From positions 1 through 64,000 of the forward strand of contig JAYFNB010000012.1 in NCBI GenBank assembly GCA_034933685.1: a DNA stretch of 64,000 nt. Reading direction: 5' to 3'. Under the pieces are notes generated by a model, which was given only the letters and a program-made list of their open reading frames with translations, searched no databases and had not been told where the DNA came from. Positions 26,437 to 35,386 of the stretch are shown piece after piece. Position numbers and translations under genes: made by a program. The stretch comes from UBA8514 sp034933685 (lineage in GTDB: Bacteria; Bacillota; Clostridia; Lachnospirales; Anaerotignaceae). The number at the start of each line of letters is the position of its first letter. Position 1 is the first letter of the stretch.

Positions 26437-27281
26437 TAGTCCTCAACCTTTTCGCCTAACATAACTCGCAGCACATTTGGTATCTTGCTGTTTCTCTTGC
26501 CAGCTCCATACCCTGTTTTCACAACCTTCATTGTTGGGCAAACACCATAACTTTCTGGTAGTTCCGCAATAATTGCAGCACCTGTTGGTGTTACCAGCTC
26601 CATTTCAACATCAATCTGGCGTGACACAACATTAGAATTTGCAAAAATTTCTGCTGTAGCAGGTACAGGAACAGGAATTTGACCATGTTGGCAAATAATA
26701 AAACCATATCCGTCATTTACAACAGAAGAATAAATTTTATCTGGCTTAATCAAATCAATACAAATTGCTGTACCTATAATATCAACTATTGAATCCAATG
26801 CACCTACTTCATGGAAATGTACTTCATCAATGGCTTTTCCATGAACTTTTGACTCTGCAAGGGCAACACGCATAAATATTTTCTTAGCCAATTCTTTAGC
26901 ATTGTCACTAATTGTACTATCATCAATTATTTTGTTTACGTCAAATAAGTTCCTGTGCACATGATGATGATGGAGGTGTCTATGATTATGGTCATGATGA
27001 TGGTGGTCGCCATGTTCATGGTGGTGAAGATGATCATGTTCTTCTTCGTGTTCGTGGTTAAGATGGTCATGTTCTTCTTCAAATCCATCAATAATTACAT
27101 CCACATCAAATGCATTAATACCATTTTTCTCTACTCTTCCAAATTCAATTTTAAAACCTTCAACATTAATTTTTGAAATTTCCTCTATGAATTTATCCTT
27201 ATCAACACCCAAGTCCAAAAGTGCACCAAGTGTCATATCTCCGCTGATACCAGCAAAACAGTCAAAATATAATGCTTTCAT
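26436..27281 (-). CDS. larC1: Nickel insertion protein LarC, N-terminal part (LarC1)
   Basis: A 281-residue protein beginning MKALYFDCFAGISGDM, the signature start of LarC, with DEVHFHEVGALDSIVD and ELVTPTGAAIIAELP later. Residues about 69-109 are a histidine-rich stretch (over half His) likely to hold nickel; such loops are common in nickel metallochaperones. It is followed by larC2 with a one-base overlap and preceded directly by larB. With LarC2 it makes the nickel-pincer cofactor. The window has no larA, so the cofactor's user is elsewhere. Confidence 0.93.
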   Translation of the reverse strand: MKALYFDCFAGISGDMTLGALLDLGVDKDKFIEEISKINVEGFKIEFGRVEKNGINAFDVDVIIDGFEEEHDHLNHEHEEEHDHLHHHEHGDHHHHDHNHRHLHHHHVHRNLFDVNKIIDDSTISDNAKELAKKIFMRVALAESKVHGKAIDEVHFHEVGALDSIVDIIGTAICIDLIKPDKIYSSVVNDGYGFIICQHGQIPVPVPATAEIFANSNVVSRQIDVEMELVTPTGAAIIAELPESYGVCPTMKVVKTGYGAGKRNSKIPNVLRVMLGEKVED

Positions 27282-28034
27282 TTATCTTCTTGCCCCCAAT
27301 TTATTTATACTATTTGCAGTGTAACCTGCTCCAAATCCATTATCAATATTTACGACAACAACTCCATTTGCACAACTGTTTAGCATGCACAAAAGTGAAC
27401 TTAATCCACTAAAGTTCGCTCCATAGCCAACAGAAGTAGGTACAGCAATAACAGGCTTGTCCGTCAAGCCGCCAATAACGCTTGCCAAAGCGCCTTCCAT
27501 GCCAGCAACTGCAATAATTACATCAGCCTGTGCAATTAAATCCAACTTGCTTAAAAGCCTGTGAAGTCCTGCAACCCCAACATCATAGGCACGCACAACC
27601 TCATTGCCCAAATATTCTGCCGTTATTGCCGCTTCTTCGGCCACGGGTATATCGCTTGTTCCTCCTGTTGCAACAAGAATCTTTCCTCCTGTTTTTTCAA
27701 CTGGTTCACGTTCAATAAGTATTATTTTTGCGTCTTGGTGATAAACAGCATCCGGGCATACTTCCATAACTCCTTCAAACATTTCCTTTGTTGCACGTGT
27801 TCCAAGAATGTTCTTTGTTCCAGCTTGAAGCATGTTAAGCACTATTCCCTTAATTTGTTCAATCGTTTTACCAGCACAATAAATTACCTCTGGGCAACCA
27901 TTTCTAAGCGCTCTTTGATGGTCTATTACGGCATAACCCAAATCATCAAATGGTGCAAATTTAAGCTTTTTTTCTGCTTCATCTAACGATATCTTATCAT
28001 TTTTCAAATCATCTAGGATTTTTTTAATATCCAA
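27282..28034 (-). CDS. larB: Pyridinium-3,5-biscarboxylate mononucleotide synthase LarB
   Basis: A 250-residue enzyme that carboxylates and hydrolyses nicotinic acid adenine dinucleotide to the biscarboxylate precursor of the NPN cofactor. The C-terminal half resembles PurE: GGTSDIPVAEEAAITAEYLG, the AYDVGVAGLHRL stretch, AVAGMEGALASVIGG and PTSVGYGANFSGL. Length and motifs fit LarB. It lies 16 bases after larE and abuts larC1, forming one operon in the order of the pathway apart from larE being first. Confidence 0.94.
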   Translation of the reverse strand: MDIKKILDDLKNDKISLDEAEKKLKFAPFDDLGYAVIDHQRALRNGCPEVIYCAGKTIEQIKGIVLNMLQAGTKNILGTRATKEMFEGVMEVCPDAVYHQDAKIILIEREPVEKTGGKILVATGGTSDIPVAEEAAITAEYLGNEVVRAYDVGVAGLHRLLSKLDLIAQADVIIAVAGMEGALASVIGGLTDKPVIAVPTSVGYGANFSGLSSLLCMLNSCANGVVVVNIDNGFGAGYTANSINKLGARR

Positions 28035-28050
28035 AAGTCAATTCCTCCTC

Positions 28051-28827
28051 TCAGTCCATACTTCCACTTCTAAATCCTTCCAAATCCAATGTAACATATT
28101 TAAACCCAATTTCTTTGATTTTCATAATCAATTTATCGTTTTTCATAAACTCTTCAAAGAATTCATTTGGCATTTCAATTCTTGCAATTTCACCGTGCAA
28201 ACGTACTCTACCGCTTTTAATTTTGCTCTCAGCAATTAGCTTTTCAGCTTTCTCAACCATAGCAAAATTTTCAGCAGTAAGCAGTGTGTTATAAGGAAAC
28301 CTAGTTGCAAGACAACTGTTTGACGCTTTGTTCCATGTTTTAATGTCCATTTTTTTTGCTTGGCTTCTTATCTCTGCCTTTGTAAAACCCGCTTCAAAAA
28401 GCGGACTTACAATGCCAATTTCTTCTGCCGCTTTGGCTCCTGGGCGATATACCTTGCCATCATCAGAATTCTTTCCGTCAGCAACAATACAAAAACCTAA
28501 TTCTTTAGCTTTTTCAATAATGCCTCCCATAATGTTTTTTTTGCAGAAATAGCAGCGTTCTCTGCTGTTGTTCCTAAACTCTTCTACTTTAAATACATCA
28601 GCATCAATTGTATAATACTCTACTCTAATACTTTTTGCAAGATTTACAGCTTCTTCATAGTCCTTGGCAGATACCATTGCCCCGTTGCCTATTATGGCAA
28701 TAACGTTATTGCCAAGGACTCTTTTAGCTACATTCAACAAAAAATCTGAATCCGTGCCTCCAGAATAAGCTACACAAATTTTTCCGTACCCCAACAATAT
28801 ATTCTCTAAAACCTTAAGTTTATTCAA
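28051..28827 (-). CDS. larE: ATP-dependent sulfur transferase LarE
   Basis: A 258-residue PP-loop enzyme (VAYSGGTDSDFLL) that converts the carboxylates of the LarB product to thiocarboxylates. In Lactiplantibacillus the sulfur comes from a sacrificial cysteine of the protein; other LarE proteins carry a 4Fe-4S cluster held by three cysteines instead. Here there is a CYFC pair near residue 100 and a cysteine in ASNSCLATRFP, the position expected for the sulfur-donor or third ligand. A cluster-type, catalytic LarE is therefore plausible. It is first in the larE-larB-larC1-larC2 operon. Confidence 0.92.
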   Translation of the reverse strand: MNKLKVLENILLGYGKICVAYSGGTDSDFLLNVAKRVLGNNVIAIIGNGAMVSAKDYEEAVNLAKSIRVEYYTIDADVFKVEEFRNNSRERCYFCKKNIMGGIIEKAKELGFCIVADGKNSDDGKVYRPGAKAAEEIGIVSPLFEAGFTKAEIRSQAKKMDIKTWNKASNSCLATRFPYNTLLTAENFAMVEKAEKLIAESKIKSGRVRLHGEIARIEMPNEFFEEFMKNDKLIMKIKEIGFKYVTLDLEGFRSGSMD

Positions 28828-28903
28828 AATAATTCCTCCTTAGTTCACTCTATAAAAATCATACTATTTTACTATTATATAATTATATTGTTTGATTAAC
28901 AAG

Positions 28904-29524
28904 CTATTTTACCTCTAAATATCTTTCGGGGACCTCGCCCTCTATTACAGTATCAATAAGCATTACCTTTCTTTGTGAGCCTATTGTATCTGATTTAAGA
29001 GGATTAACGAGACGTACTTTTAAATCTACCGTGAGCCATGCCTTGTAATTCGTTTGGTTTATACCTGCTTGTGTGAATTGCGTTTCATAGTCAACATCTG
29101 CTTCGCCCATCTGCCTTATTTTAAAACTGATTCGAGGGCCACTGTTTGCAAGGGTATCCCATCCTGTTAGTGCACCAATTGCCACTGAAATTTTACGTTC
29201 ATCTAAAGTCTGCATTTCATCATTAATATTCTTACTAACCTCAGCGCATAATTCGTTTATAAGTAATGTGTTCGCTGAGACACTTCCACCGTTTTTTGCA
29301 TACGTAAAGAAATCTTCAGTTTTAAGCCCCATATTAGTTATACTTGTTCTTACAGCTGTGTCAATTGCATTGTTGGCTGCTCTCTTGGCCTCAATTTGAC
29401 TTATTGCAATAAGCGAAGGCATAACAGAATGCTCCACAATGGAACAAAAAGCCATAGTACCAAGTAATACAAAAAAAATTTTAATTATTACTATTCTTTT
29501 TTTAGCCTTTTTGCTGTATTGCAT
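28904..29524 (-). CDS. yunB: Sporulation protein YunB
   Basis: A 206-residue protein with one N-terminal membrane segment (about 11-33), followed by an extracellular or intermembrane domain. The EAKRAANNAIDTAV helix, the RISFKIRQMGEADVDYETQF segment (two adjoining pieces) and AGINQTNYKAWL are characteristic of YunB, a mother-cell sporulation protein of Bacillus and Clostridia needed for normal spore formation but of unknown activity. It lies 76 bp upstream of larE on the same strand without an obvious terminator, so some read-through is possible. It is divergent from the PBP gene. Confidence 0.85.
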   Translation of the reverse strand: MQYSKKAKKRIVIIKIFFVLLGTMAFCSIVEHSVMPSLIAISQIEAKRAANNAIDTAVRTSITNMGLKTEDFFTYAKNGGSVSANTLLINELCAEVSKNINDEMQTLDERKISVAIGALTGWDTLANSGPRISFKIRQMGEADVDYETQFTQAGINQTNYKAWLTVDLKVRLVNPLKSDTIGSQRKVMLIDTVIEGEVPERYLEVK

Positions 29525-29681
29525 AAAATCACCTCGTTATAATCTATGCAAATCCAGCGTATAATCTACTTGTTATATAAAATTAAGAAAATTGTATACA
29601 AAAGCACCTGTTTTTTTAACAAATGTACTTTAATATATCACATTTTTCTGATATAATTTTAATTTGGAAAGGAGGCATACG

Positions 29682-32351
29682 ATGAATTATTCTCAAAATG
29701 CCAATGAAAGAAATACCAACTCAAAGCGTTCAAAAAGAAAAAAACGGAAAAATACAGTTGGTACATTTATACTGCGAGTTTTTATAGTTTTAGTTATAGT
29801 AGGCTGTTTTGCCTTGGGCGGCGCTTTTTTAGGTGCCTACATGGGGATTATAGAAAGTGCACCTACCCTTAATACCACCGACGCAGTTCCTGAAAGTTAT
29901 ACCTCTATCCTTTATGATAGCAATGGTGTTGAAATTGACCGTTTACATGGCGAAGAAAATCGTGAATACGTTAAGCTTTCAAGTATCCCTTTGGATTTAC
30001 AGCATGCCGTTGTCGCCATTGAGGACGAAAGATTTTATGCCCATAACGGAGTTGACATTAAGGGTATGGTAAGAGCCCTTGTTGTTAACATCAAAGATAT
30101 GGATATGACACAAGGTGCAAGTACAATTACTCAACAGCTTATGAAAAACGAGGTGCTTGCCGACCCCGAAAAGAAACTTAAAAGAAAAATTCAAGAACAA
30201 TATCTGGCCGTTAACTTTGAAAAGGAATTGGAAAAAAGTCTTGGTTCAAAGACAAAGGCAAAGGATTATATTTTAGAGCTTTACCTCAACACCATCGCTC
30301 TTAATCATGGTCTTAATGGTGTTCAGGCTGCAGCTAAATACTATTATGGCAAGGATGTATCTGAGCTTACTCTGGCGGAATCTGCGTCTATAGCAGGCAT
30401 AACAAAAAATCCATCTACCTATAGCCCTATTGCAAATCCTGAAAAAAATAAGGAACGCCAAACTCTTGTACTTAAAAAAATGTTATCACTTGAATTTATC
30501 ACTCAGTCTGAATATGATACTGCAATTGCAGAGGACATTTATTCAAAACTTGTAGGTGCTTCAACTGATACAGAAGGAGGGGATGCAATACACAGCTATT
30601 TTGTAGATAGTGCTATTGTTGCCCTTGCAAACCAGCTTATGGAAGAAAAAAACATGAGCCGACAGCAAGCATACAACACCATATACAGCGGTGGACTTAA
30701 AATTTACTTAACCATTGATGACGAAATGCAATCCATCATGGAAAACTCATTTTCAAAAGATGAATTATTTCCACCTAAGTCAAGTACACTTACTGCCTCA
30801 TACACAATTTCTGTAATGGATAATGCTACGCAAAAGCAAAGTCACTATACACGTGAACAGCAAATTACAAGCGATGAAGAGGCTGAAGCCTTTGCTGCTT
30901 CTGTGAAGGCAGAATTAGTAAATAGTTCCAACACATTTGTTGCAGATAAATTGTCTGTTGCAAAATCCTTGCAGGCGGCAATGACAATAATGGATTACCG
31001 AAACGGAGAAGTTAAAGCTATTGTTGGCGGACGTGAAAAAAATGGTGACCTTGTGTTTAACCGTGCAACGCAAGCATTGCGCCAACCTGGTTCATGTTTT
31101 AAGGTTCTGGCGGCTTATGCCCCTGCAATAGACTTAGGCATTGTTATGCCTGGTACGCTTATACGCGATGAAGAATATACCTATAAAGGTTGGACACCTA
31201 AAAACTGGTATTCTACGGGCTATCGCGGTCTTTGCTCTGTTCGTGAAGGTATTAAGGACTCTCTTAATATACTTGCAGCAAAAACAATAATTAATGTTGG
31301 TGTAGATACAGCATTCGATTATCTTCTTAATTTTGGTTTTACAACTCTTGAAGAAAATCATGAAGTAGATGGCAAGGTATATAGCGATAGAGTTCCTGCA
31401 ATCTCACTTGGTGGATTAACAAAAGGTGTTACTGTGCTTGAACTTACAGCAGCATATGGAACTATTGCAAATGGTGGCGTTTATACCAAACCCGTTTTTT
31501 ATAGCAAAGTTCTTGACCATGATGGTAATGTTATAATAGATAACTCCACGCCAGCAACCCACCGAGTTCTTAAAGAAACCACGGCATATCTGCTTACAGA
31601 TATGATGAAAGATGTTGTTACAAGCGGTACTGGAAGGCTCGCAAAATTCTCCAGCATAAACATGCCAATAGCTGGAAAAACAGGTACAACCAGTGATGAC
31701 AAAGACCTTACATTTGCAGGATATACACCTTATTATGTAGCCGGAATTTGGATGGGATACGATATTCCTAAAAAAATGAGTTACGATAAAAGTTACCACT
31801 TGCTTTTGTGGAAAGACGTTATGGAAAAAATACATTCAAATCTCGAGACAAAAACATTTGTTAAGCCTGATGGCATAGTTACTCGTAACATATGCTCAAT
31901 TTCAGGAGGAATACCTAATGGACTCTGTGAAGAAGACTTTTTTGGCAACCCCGTTACGTCTGATATTGCGGCTGCTGATGCACCTGGTGCAAACACAACA
32001 TGCACTGTTCACAAAAAAGTTACCATTTGCAAAGATGGTATGTGCTTACCTGGACCAAATTGTCCAGAAAGTAGTTTAATTGATGTGGTGCTTGCCGTAG
32101 GTGAAGACGGAAATGTTATTAACAACCCTACGGAAGGAGGTATAGACCTGAAAAAAGTTTGTGACTTTAACCATAAAGCTGAAACTGAGAAACCTGAAAC
32201 AGTTGTTCCTAACTTGCCCGAAGGCACCGAACCAACTCTTCCTGGTCTTGATCCATCCTATGAACCAGGCCAGAACAATACTCCTGAATCTGAAAACCAA
32301 ACAGATGGCACATTGCCAGGACTAACAGGTTTGCCAGGTCTTTCTGATTAA
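29682..32351 (+). CDS. Class A penicillin-binding protein (PBP1a-like)
   Basis: An 889-residue bifunctional peptidoglycan synthase. A basic cytoplasmic tail and membrane anchor (about 30-55) precede the GT51 transglycosylase with EDERFYAHNGVD, QGASTITQQLMKN and the KRKIQEQYLA region. The transpeptidase has the SxxK serine in PGSCFKVL, SLN as SxN and GKTGTT as the third box. Residues beyond about 760 form a Cys-containing, then Pro/Gly/Glu-rich tail ending in LPGLTGLPGL repeats. ATG at 29682 follows AGGAGG by six bases; the upstream TTG is not needed. It is monocistronic, and the gene has TATAAT at 29652-29657 upstream. Confidence 0.94.
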   Translation: MNYSQNANERNTNSKRSKRKKRKNTVGTFILRVFIVLVIVGCFALGGAFLGAYMGIIESAPTLNTTDAVPESYTSILYDSNGVEIDRLHGEENREYVKLSSIPLDLQHAVVAIEDERFYAHNGVDIKGMVRALVVNIKDMDMTQGASTITQQLMKNEVLADPEKKLKRKIQEQYLAVNFEKELEKSLGSKTKAKDYILELYLNTIALNHGLNGVQAAAKYYYGKDVSELTLAESASIAGITKNPSTYSPIANPEKNKERQTLVLKKMLSLEFITQSEYDTAIAEDIYSKLVGASTDTEGGDAIHSYFVDSAIVALANQLMEEKNMSRQQAYNTIYSGGLKIYLTIDDEMQSIMENSFSKDELFPPKSSTLTASYTISVMDNATQKQSHYTREQQITSDEEAEAFAASVKAELVNSSNTFVADKLSVAKSLQAAMTIMDYRNGEVKAIVGGREKNGDLVFNRATQALRQPGSCFKVLAAYAPAIDLGIVMPGTLIRDEEYTYKGWTPKNWYSTGYRGLCSVREGIKDSLNILAAKTIINVGVDTAFDYLLNFGFTTLEENHEVDGKVYSDRVPAISLGGLTKGVTVLELTAAYGTIANGGVYTKPVFYSKVLDHDGNVIIDNSTPATHRVLKETTAYLLTDMMKDVVTSGTGRLAKFSSINMPIAGKTGTTSDDKDLTFAGYTPYYVAGIWMGYDIPKKMSYDKSYHLLLWKDVMEKIHSNLETKTFVKPDGIVTRNICSISGGIPNGLCEEDFFGNPVTSDIAAADAPGANTTCTVHKKVTICKDGMCLPGPNCPESSLIDVVLAVGEDGNVINNPTEGGIDLKKVCDFNHKAETEKPETVVPNLPEGTEPTLPGLDPSYEPGQNNTPESENQTDGTLPGLTGLPGLSD

Positions 32352-32364
32352 AAATATTTAAATT

Positions 32365-32404
32365 AAAAAGAGATGGTTCTCAATCTGAGAAACCATCTCT
32401 TTTT
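32365..32404. terminator. Strong bidirectional terminator
   Basis: Arms 32365-32378 and 32391-32404 pair perfectly over 14 bases, with further pairing inward (CTCA with TGAG). A-run and T-run flank it. It separates the convergent PBP and TPR genes. Confidence 0.92.
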
Positions 32405-32421
32405 ATAAATCAGAATTTAAT

Positions 32422-33786
32422 TTACCCTATTGCAAGCAACTCATTTAGCTTAGCTTCTGCTTGATTAAACAGATTTGAATTTGAAAATTCGTTTATAACC
32501 CTACCGTAGTATTCTTTAGCCTGTCCATAATCTCCCTTTTTTTCACTTAACTGTCCAAGAAGAAATAAGGTGTCATCAACAAAATCCTCTTTATTACTGT
32601 AACTCATGGCTGTTTCTAAAAGACTTTTTGCCGTTTCATAATCTCCTGTATCAAAGGCTTTTTTGCCACTTTCAAAATAATGCCTTCCAGCCACAGGGTA
32701 AGCTTCCGCCTTAATTTCAGCTATTTTATTTTTTTCATTTTCTGTAAATAATTGCATATCAAGCTTTATAATGATACCTGCCGCTTCACCGTATCTTCCA
32801 GCTACAGTATAAACTTCGGCCAATTGCAAGCCTGCCTTTTGGTCACGCATATTCTCAGCATCTTTATACCTATCATTTTCTAACTTAAGTAATTTATTTT
32901 CCTCTTCCAAATGATTATATTCTATTGCAAATTTAGAAGTGCCATTGGAATTTTCCTCTTCCAGCTTTACTACTTGCGCTTCCAGCTCACTTATTTTTTT
33001 ACCCAAACCGTCCTGTATAGCTGGCGCAATTAGAACTACCGAAACAACGGCTGTAATAATAATACCAGCAACAAAAGTGACAAGTTCTGGCCTTACAAGC
33101 CTTTCAAGTTTAGCTCCAAAACGAGTGCTTTCATCATACCCTGTTTTATATGTAGTCTTCTTCCCCTTCTCAGTTTCGTTGGAAGACATAACAGCCAAAT
33201 ATTCCAAAGCCTTTGGATTTTTTTTATCTATTTTCAACACTTTTTCTATATAGAATTTTGCCTTATTTCTATCACCATGGCTTAAAAAATATGCTGCAAG
33301 CAAGTTATAGGCCTCAACAAAATTAGGGCTAAAATCTACTGCTTTTTTAAGCTGAATTACTGCCAAATCAGCACTTCCACTTTTGAACTGTGTAATTGCC
33401 TTGTTATACATTACAATCGCATCATCATATCTTTCAAGTGTTCGCGCATTGTTTTGCAGTGACGCTATATACTTTTCCGCCGGATTTTTCTCACTTTTAA
33501 AAGAAGCACTTATAATCCATTGCTTAAGAGCATCAGAAACCATTCCCACTTGATAGTAGGCAATTCCAAGTAAATTTCTTGCAACATAATTCCTTTTATC
33601 AAAAAGTATACATTGATTAAGTGAATCAATCGCAGAAGAATAATCTCCGTTTTTTGCAGCGGCAACACCATTATTGTATTGCCTAAGGGAAGCGTTTCTG
33701 GCTTTATTCAAAAGCACACAGTCACTTTGGCAAATGGGACATATGTTTCCTATATTAAATTCATGTCCGCAATTCTGACAAATCAT
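32422..33786 (-). CDS. Membrane TPR protein with N-terminal zinc ribbon
   Basis: A 454-residue protein of unknown function. Residues 1-24 hold CQNC and CPIC pairs, a small zinc ribbon. TPR repeats follow at about 30-200 (for example AKNGDYSSAIDSLNQCI). One membrane segment lies at about 237-257, then a coiled coil at about 262-315, and a second TPR set up to the C-terminus (AKEYYGRVINEFSNSNLFNQ). The zinc ribbon and first TPRs should be cytoplasmic and the coiled coil plus second TPRs outside. Its ATG overlaps the stop of the 61-residue upstream gene as ATGA, so it belongs to the folC operon. A scaffold role is inferred only from the repeats. Confidence 0.8.
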   Translation of the reverse strand: MICQNCGHEFNIGNICPICQSDCVLLNKARNASLRQYNNGVAAAKNGDYSSAIDSLNQCILFDKRNYVARNLLGIAYYQVGMVSDALKQWIISASFKSEKNPAEKYIASLQNNARTLERYDDAIVMYNKAITQFKSGSADLAVIQLKKAVDFSPNFVEAYNLLAAYFLSHGDRNKAKFYIEKVLKIDKKNPKALEYLAVMSSNETEKGKKTTYKTGYDESTRFGAKLERLVRPELVTFVAGIIITAVVSVVLIAPAIQDGLGKKISELEAQVVKLEEENSNGTSKFAIEYNHLEEENKLLKLENDRYKDAENMRDQKAGLQLAEVYTVAGRYGEAAGIIIKLDMQLFTENEKNKIAEIKAEAYPVAGRHYFESGKKAFDTGDYETAKSLLETAMSYSNKEDFVDDTLFLLGQLSEKKGDYGQAKEYYGRVINEFSNSNLFNQAEAKLNELLAIG

Positions 33787-33968
33787 TTATTTTCTCCTAA
33801 ACTATTTTTTTCTACAGTGACGCTGGTTTTTGATGTTTCTCTGGATTTTGCAATATAGTTGAGCATATCCATAATATCCTTAAGTTCAGTAGAATGTATA
33901 GACTGCTCAATTTCATCCATTTCAAGTATTTGACCATATTTTTTTATTTCTTCATTAAAATTAATCAT
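33783..33968 (-). CDS. Small protein (61 aa) between folC and the TPR gene
   Basis: Sixty-one residues, charged and probably helical: KYGQILEMDEIEQSIHSTEL followed by KDIMDMLNYIAKSRE. No cysteine, signal peptide or membrane segment. It is supported by AGGAGA within the folC 3' end, a start two bases after the folC stop, and a four-base overlap with the TPR gene, a tightly coupled arrangement. I do not recognise a family. It could be a partner of the TPR protein. Confidence 0.7.
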   Translation of the reverse strand: MINFNEEIKKYGQILEMDEIEQSIHSTELKDIMDMLNYIAKSRETSKTSVTVEKNSLGENK

Positions 33969-33970
33969 AA

Positions 33971-35263
33971 TTATCTCCTCGCAAGCTTATATAACTCACC
34001 TATAAGGTATAAACTTCCGGCACAGCAAAGCACATCTTCCTTAGCGGTAATGCTCTTAGCTAAATCGTATGCTTTTTCAATGTCTTTTTCACGATGGGTT
34101 TCAACTTTAAAGTTTGAGATAGTTTCTGTAAGAGTGTCAACGTTCCATTTTCTAGAGTTATTAGGCTCTGTAAGAACAATCTTACTTGCCAATGGCAAGA
34201 GCATTTCAATCATCTTTTCATACTCCTTGTCGCCAAGTATACCAATAAGCAGTGTAAGCTTTTTGTTGCTAAAATAGCGTTCAAGGGATTCTGCAAGCAT
34301 ATGAATGCCATCAATGTTATGTGCTCCGTCCAGCATAACAATTGGGTCTTTTTCAACTATTTCCATTCTACCGCTCCATTTTGCTTTTTCAAGACCTGCA
34401 AAAATGGATTTATCGCTTATTGTCACTCCAGCTTCATTTAAAGCTTTACACGCCAAAATAACTGTGGCGGCATTGCTTATTTGGTAGTCACCTAAAAGTC
34501 CCAATTTAATTCTTTCGTAGCATAAATATTTATTTTCAATATCAAAAACAGTTCCTGTAATACCCTGGCTTAAAATATTTGTTCCCTGTTCTTTTACATA
34601 ATACAGCTTTGCATTTCGTTCATCAGCAAGCTTCTTTTCTGTTTCATAAACTTCATCACTTTGTGAATACAGAACAACAGGACAGTTTTCCTTAATTATT
34701 CCACCTTTCTCGAAGGCAATGCTAGATAGATTATTTCCCAAAAATTCCATATGGTCCATACTTATGCTGGTTATAATTGAAAGCACAGGCTTGTGTATTA
34801 CATTTGTAGCATCAAATCTTCCGCCAAGCCCAACCTCAAGTATAAGATAATCAACATTTTGCTCTGCAAAATAATTAAAGGCAAGGGCTGTAATTACCTC
34901 AAAAACCGTTGGCTGTGTAATTTTACCCTCTGCCACAAGTTCATCACAACTCGCCTTAACAACGCCAATGTGTTTTGCAAATTCGTCATTTTGTATTCGC
35001 ACATTATTAATTGTGTATCGCTCGTTATATTCTTCAAGGTGCGGTGAAGTATATACGCCAACTTTATATCCTTGCTCAATTAGTATGTTTGAAAGCATTG
35101 CACAACAAGAGCCTTTTCCATTTGTGCCTGCAACATGAATCATTTTTATGCGTTCTTGAGGATTACCCATTTTTTCCATAAGCACCTCAACCCTGCCAAG
35201 ACCAAGGTCACTGCCAAGGCCATATATTGAATCTATATATTCAAGTGCTTCTGTATAAGTCAT
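33971..35263 (-). CDS. folC: Bifunctional folylpolyglutamate/dihydrofolate synthase
   Basis: A 430-residue Mur-ligase-family enzyme that adds glutamate to dihydropteroate and to folates. The P-loop is VAGTNGKGSCCAML, followed by YTSPHLEEYNERYTIN, the LEVGLGGRFDATNV motif, ISMDHMEFLGN and the C-terminal LDGAHNIDGIHML. Length and motifs match FolC. It starts with ATG at 35263 and is the first gene of the folC-61aa-TPR unit. No other folate genes are in the window. Confidence 0.95.
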   Translation of the reverse strand: MTYTEALEYIDSIYGLGSDLGLGRVEVLMEKMGNPQERIKMIHVAGTNGKGSCCAMLSNILIEQGYKVGVYTSPHLEEYNERYTINNVRIQNDEFAKHIGVVKASCDELVAEGKITQPTVFEVITALAFNYFAEQNVDYLILEVGLGGRFDATNVIHKPVLSIITSISMDHMEFLGNNLSSIAFEKGGIIKENCPVVLYSQSDEVYETEKKLADERNAKLYYVKEQGTNILSQGITGTVFDIENKYLCYERIKLGLLGDYQISNAATVILACKALNEAGVTISDKSIFAGLEKAKWSGRMEIVEKDPIVMLDGAHNIDGIHMLAESLERYFSNKKLTLLIGILGDKEYEKMIEMLLPLASKIVLTEPNNSRKWNVDTLTETISNFKVETHREKDIEKAYDLAKSITAKEDVLCCAGSLYLIGELYKLARR

Positions 35264-35311
35264 ATTAATTACCTCTATTCAAATTATAATGGCATAGTAA
35301 TTCTATATACT

Positions 35312-35351
35312 AAGAACACCTTTTTACAGCTTCATTATAAAAGGTGTTCTT
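35312..35351. terminator. Terminator after ligA
   Basis: Arms 35312-35324 and 35339-35351 pair perfectly over 13 bases (AAGAACACCTTTT with AAAAGGTGTTCTT). On the minus strand it follows the ligA stop codon by 35 bases. Confidence 0.8.
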
Positions 35352-35386
35352 TATAAAAGTATATCTCAATGGCATTCGTTTGTAAA

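Noticed and set aside
26426..26445. Programmed ribosomal frameshift joining larC1 and larC2
   Set aside because: No slippery sequence lies within the three-codon window left by the TGA in the larC2 frame; TAATG coupling explains the junction.
26940..27070. Tandem-repeat or CRISPR-like pattern in larC1
   Set aside because: The periodic ATG/GTG-like triplets are histidine codons of the His-rich loop.
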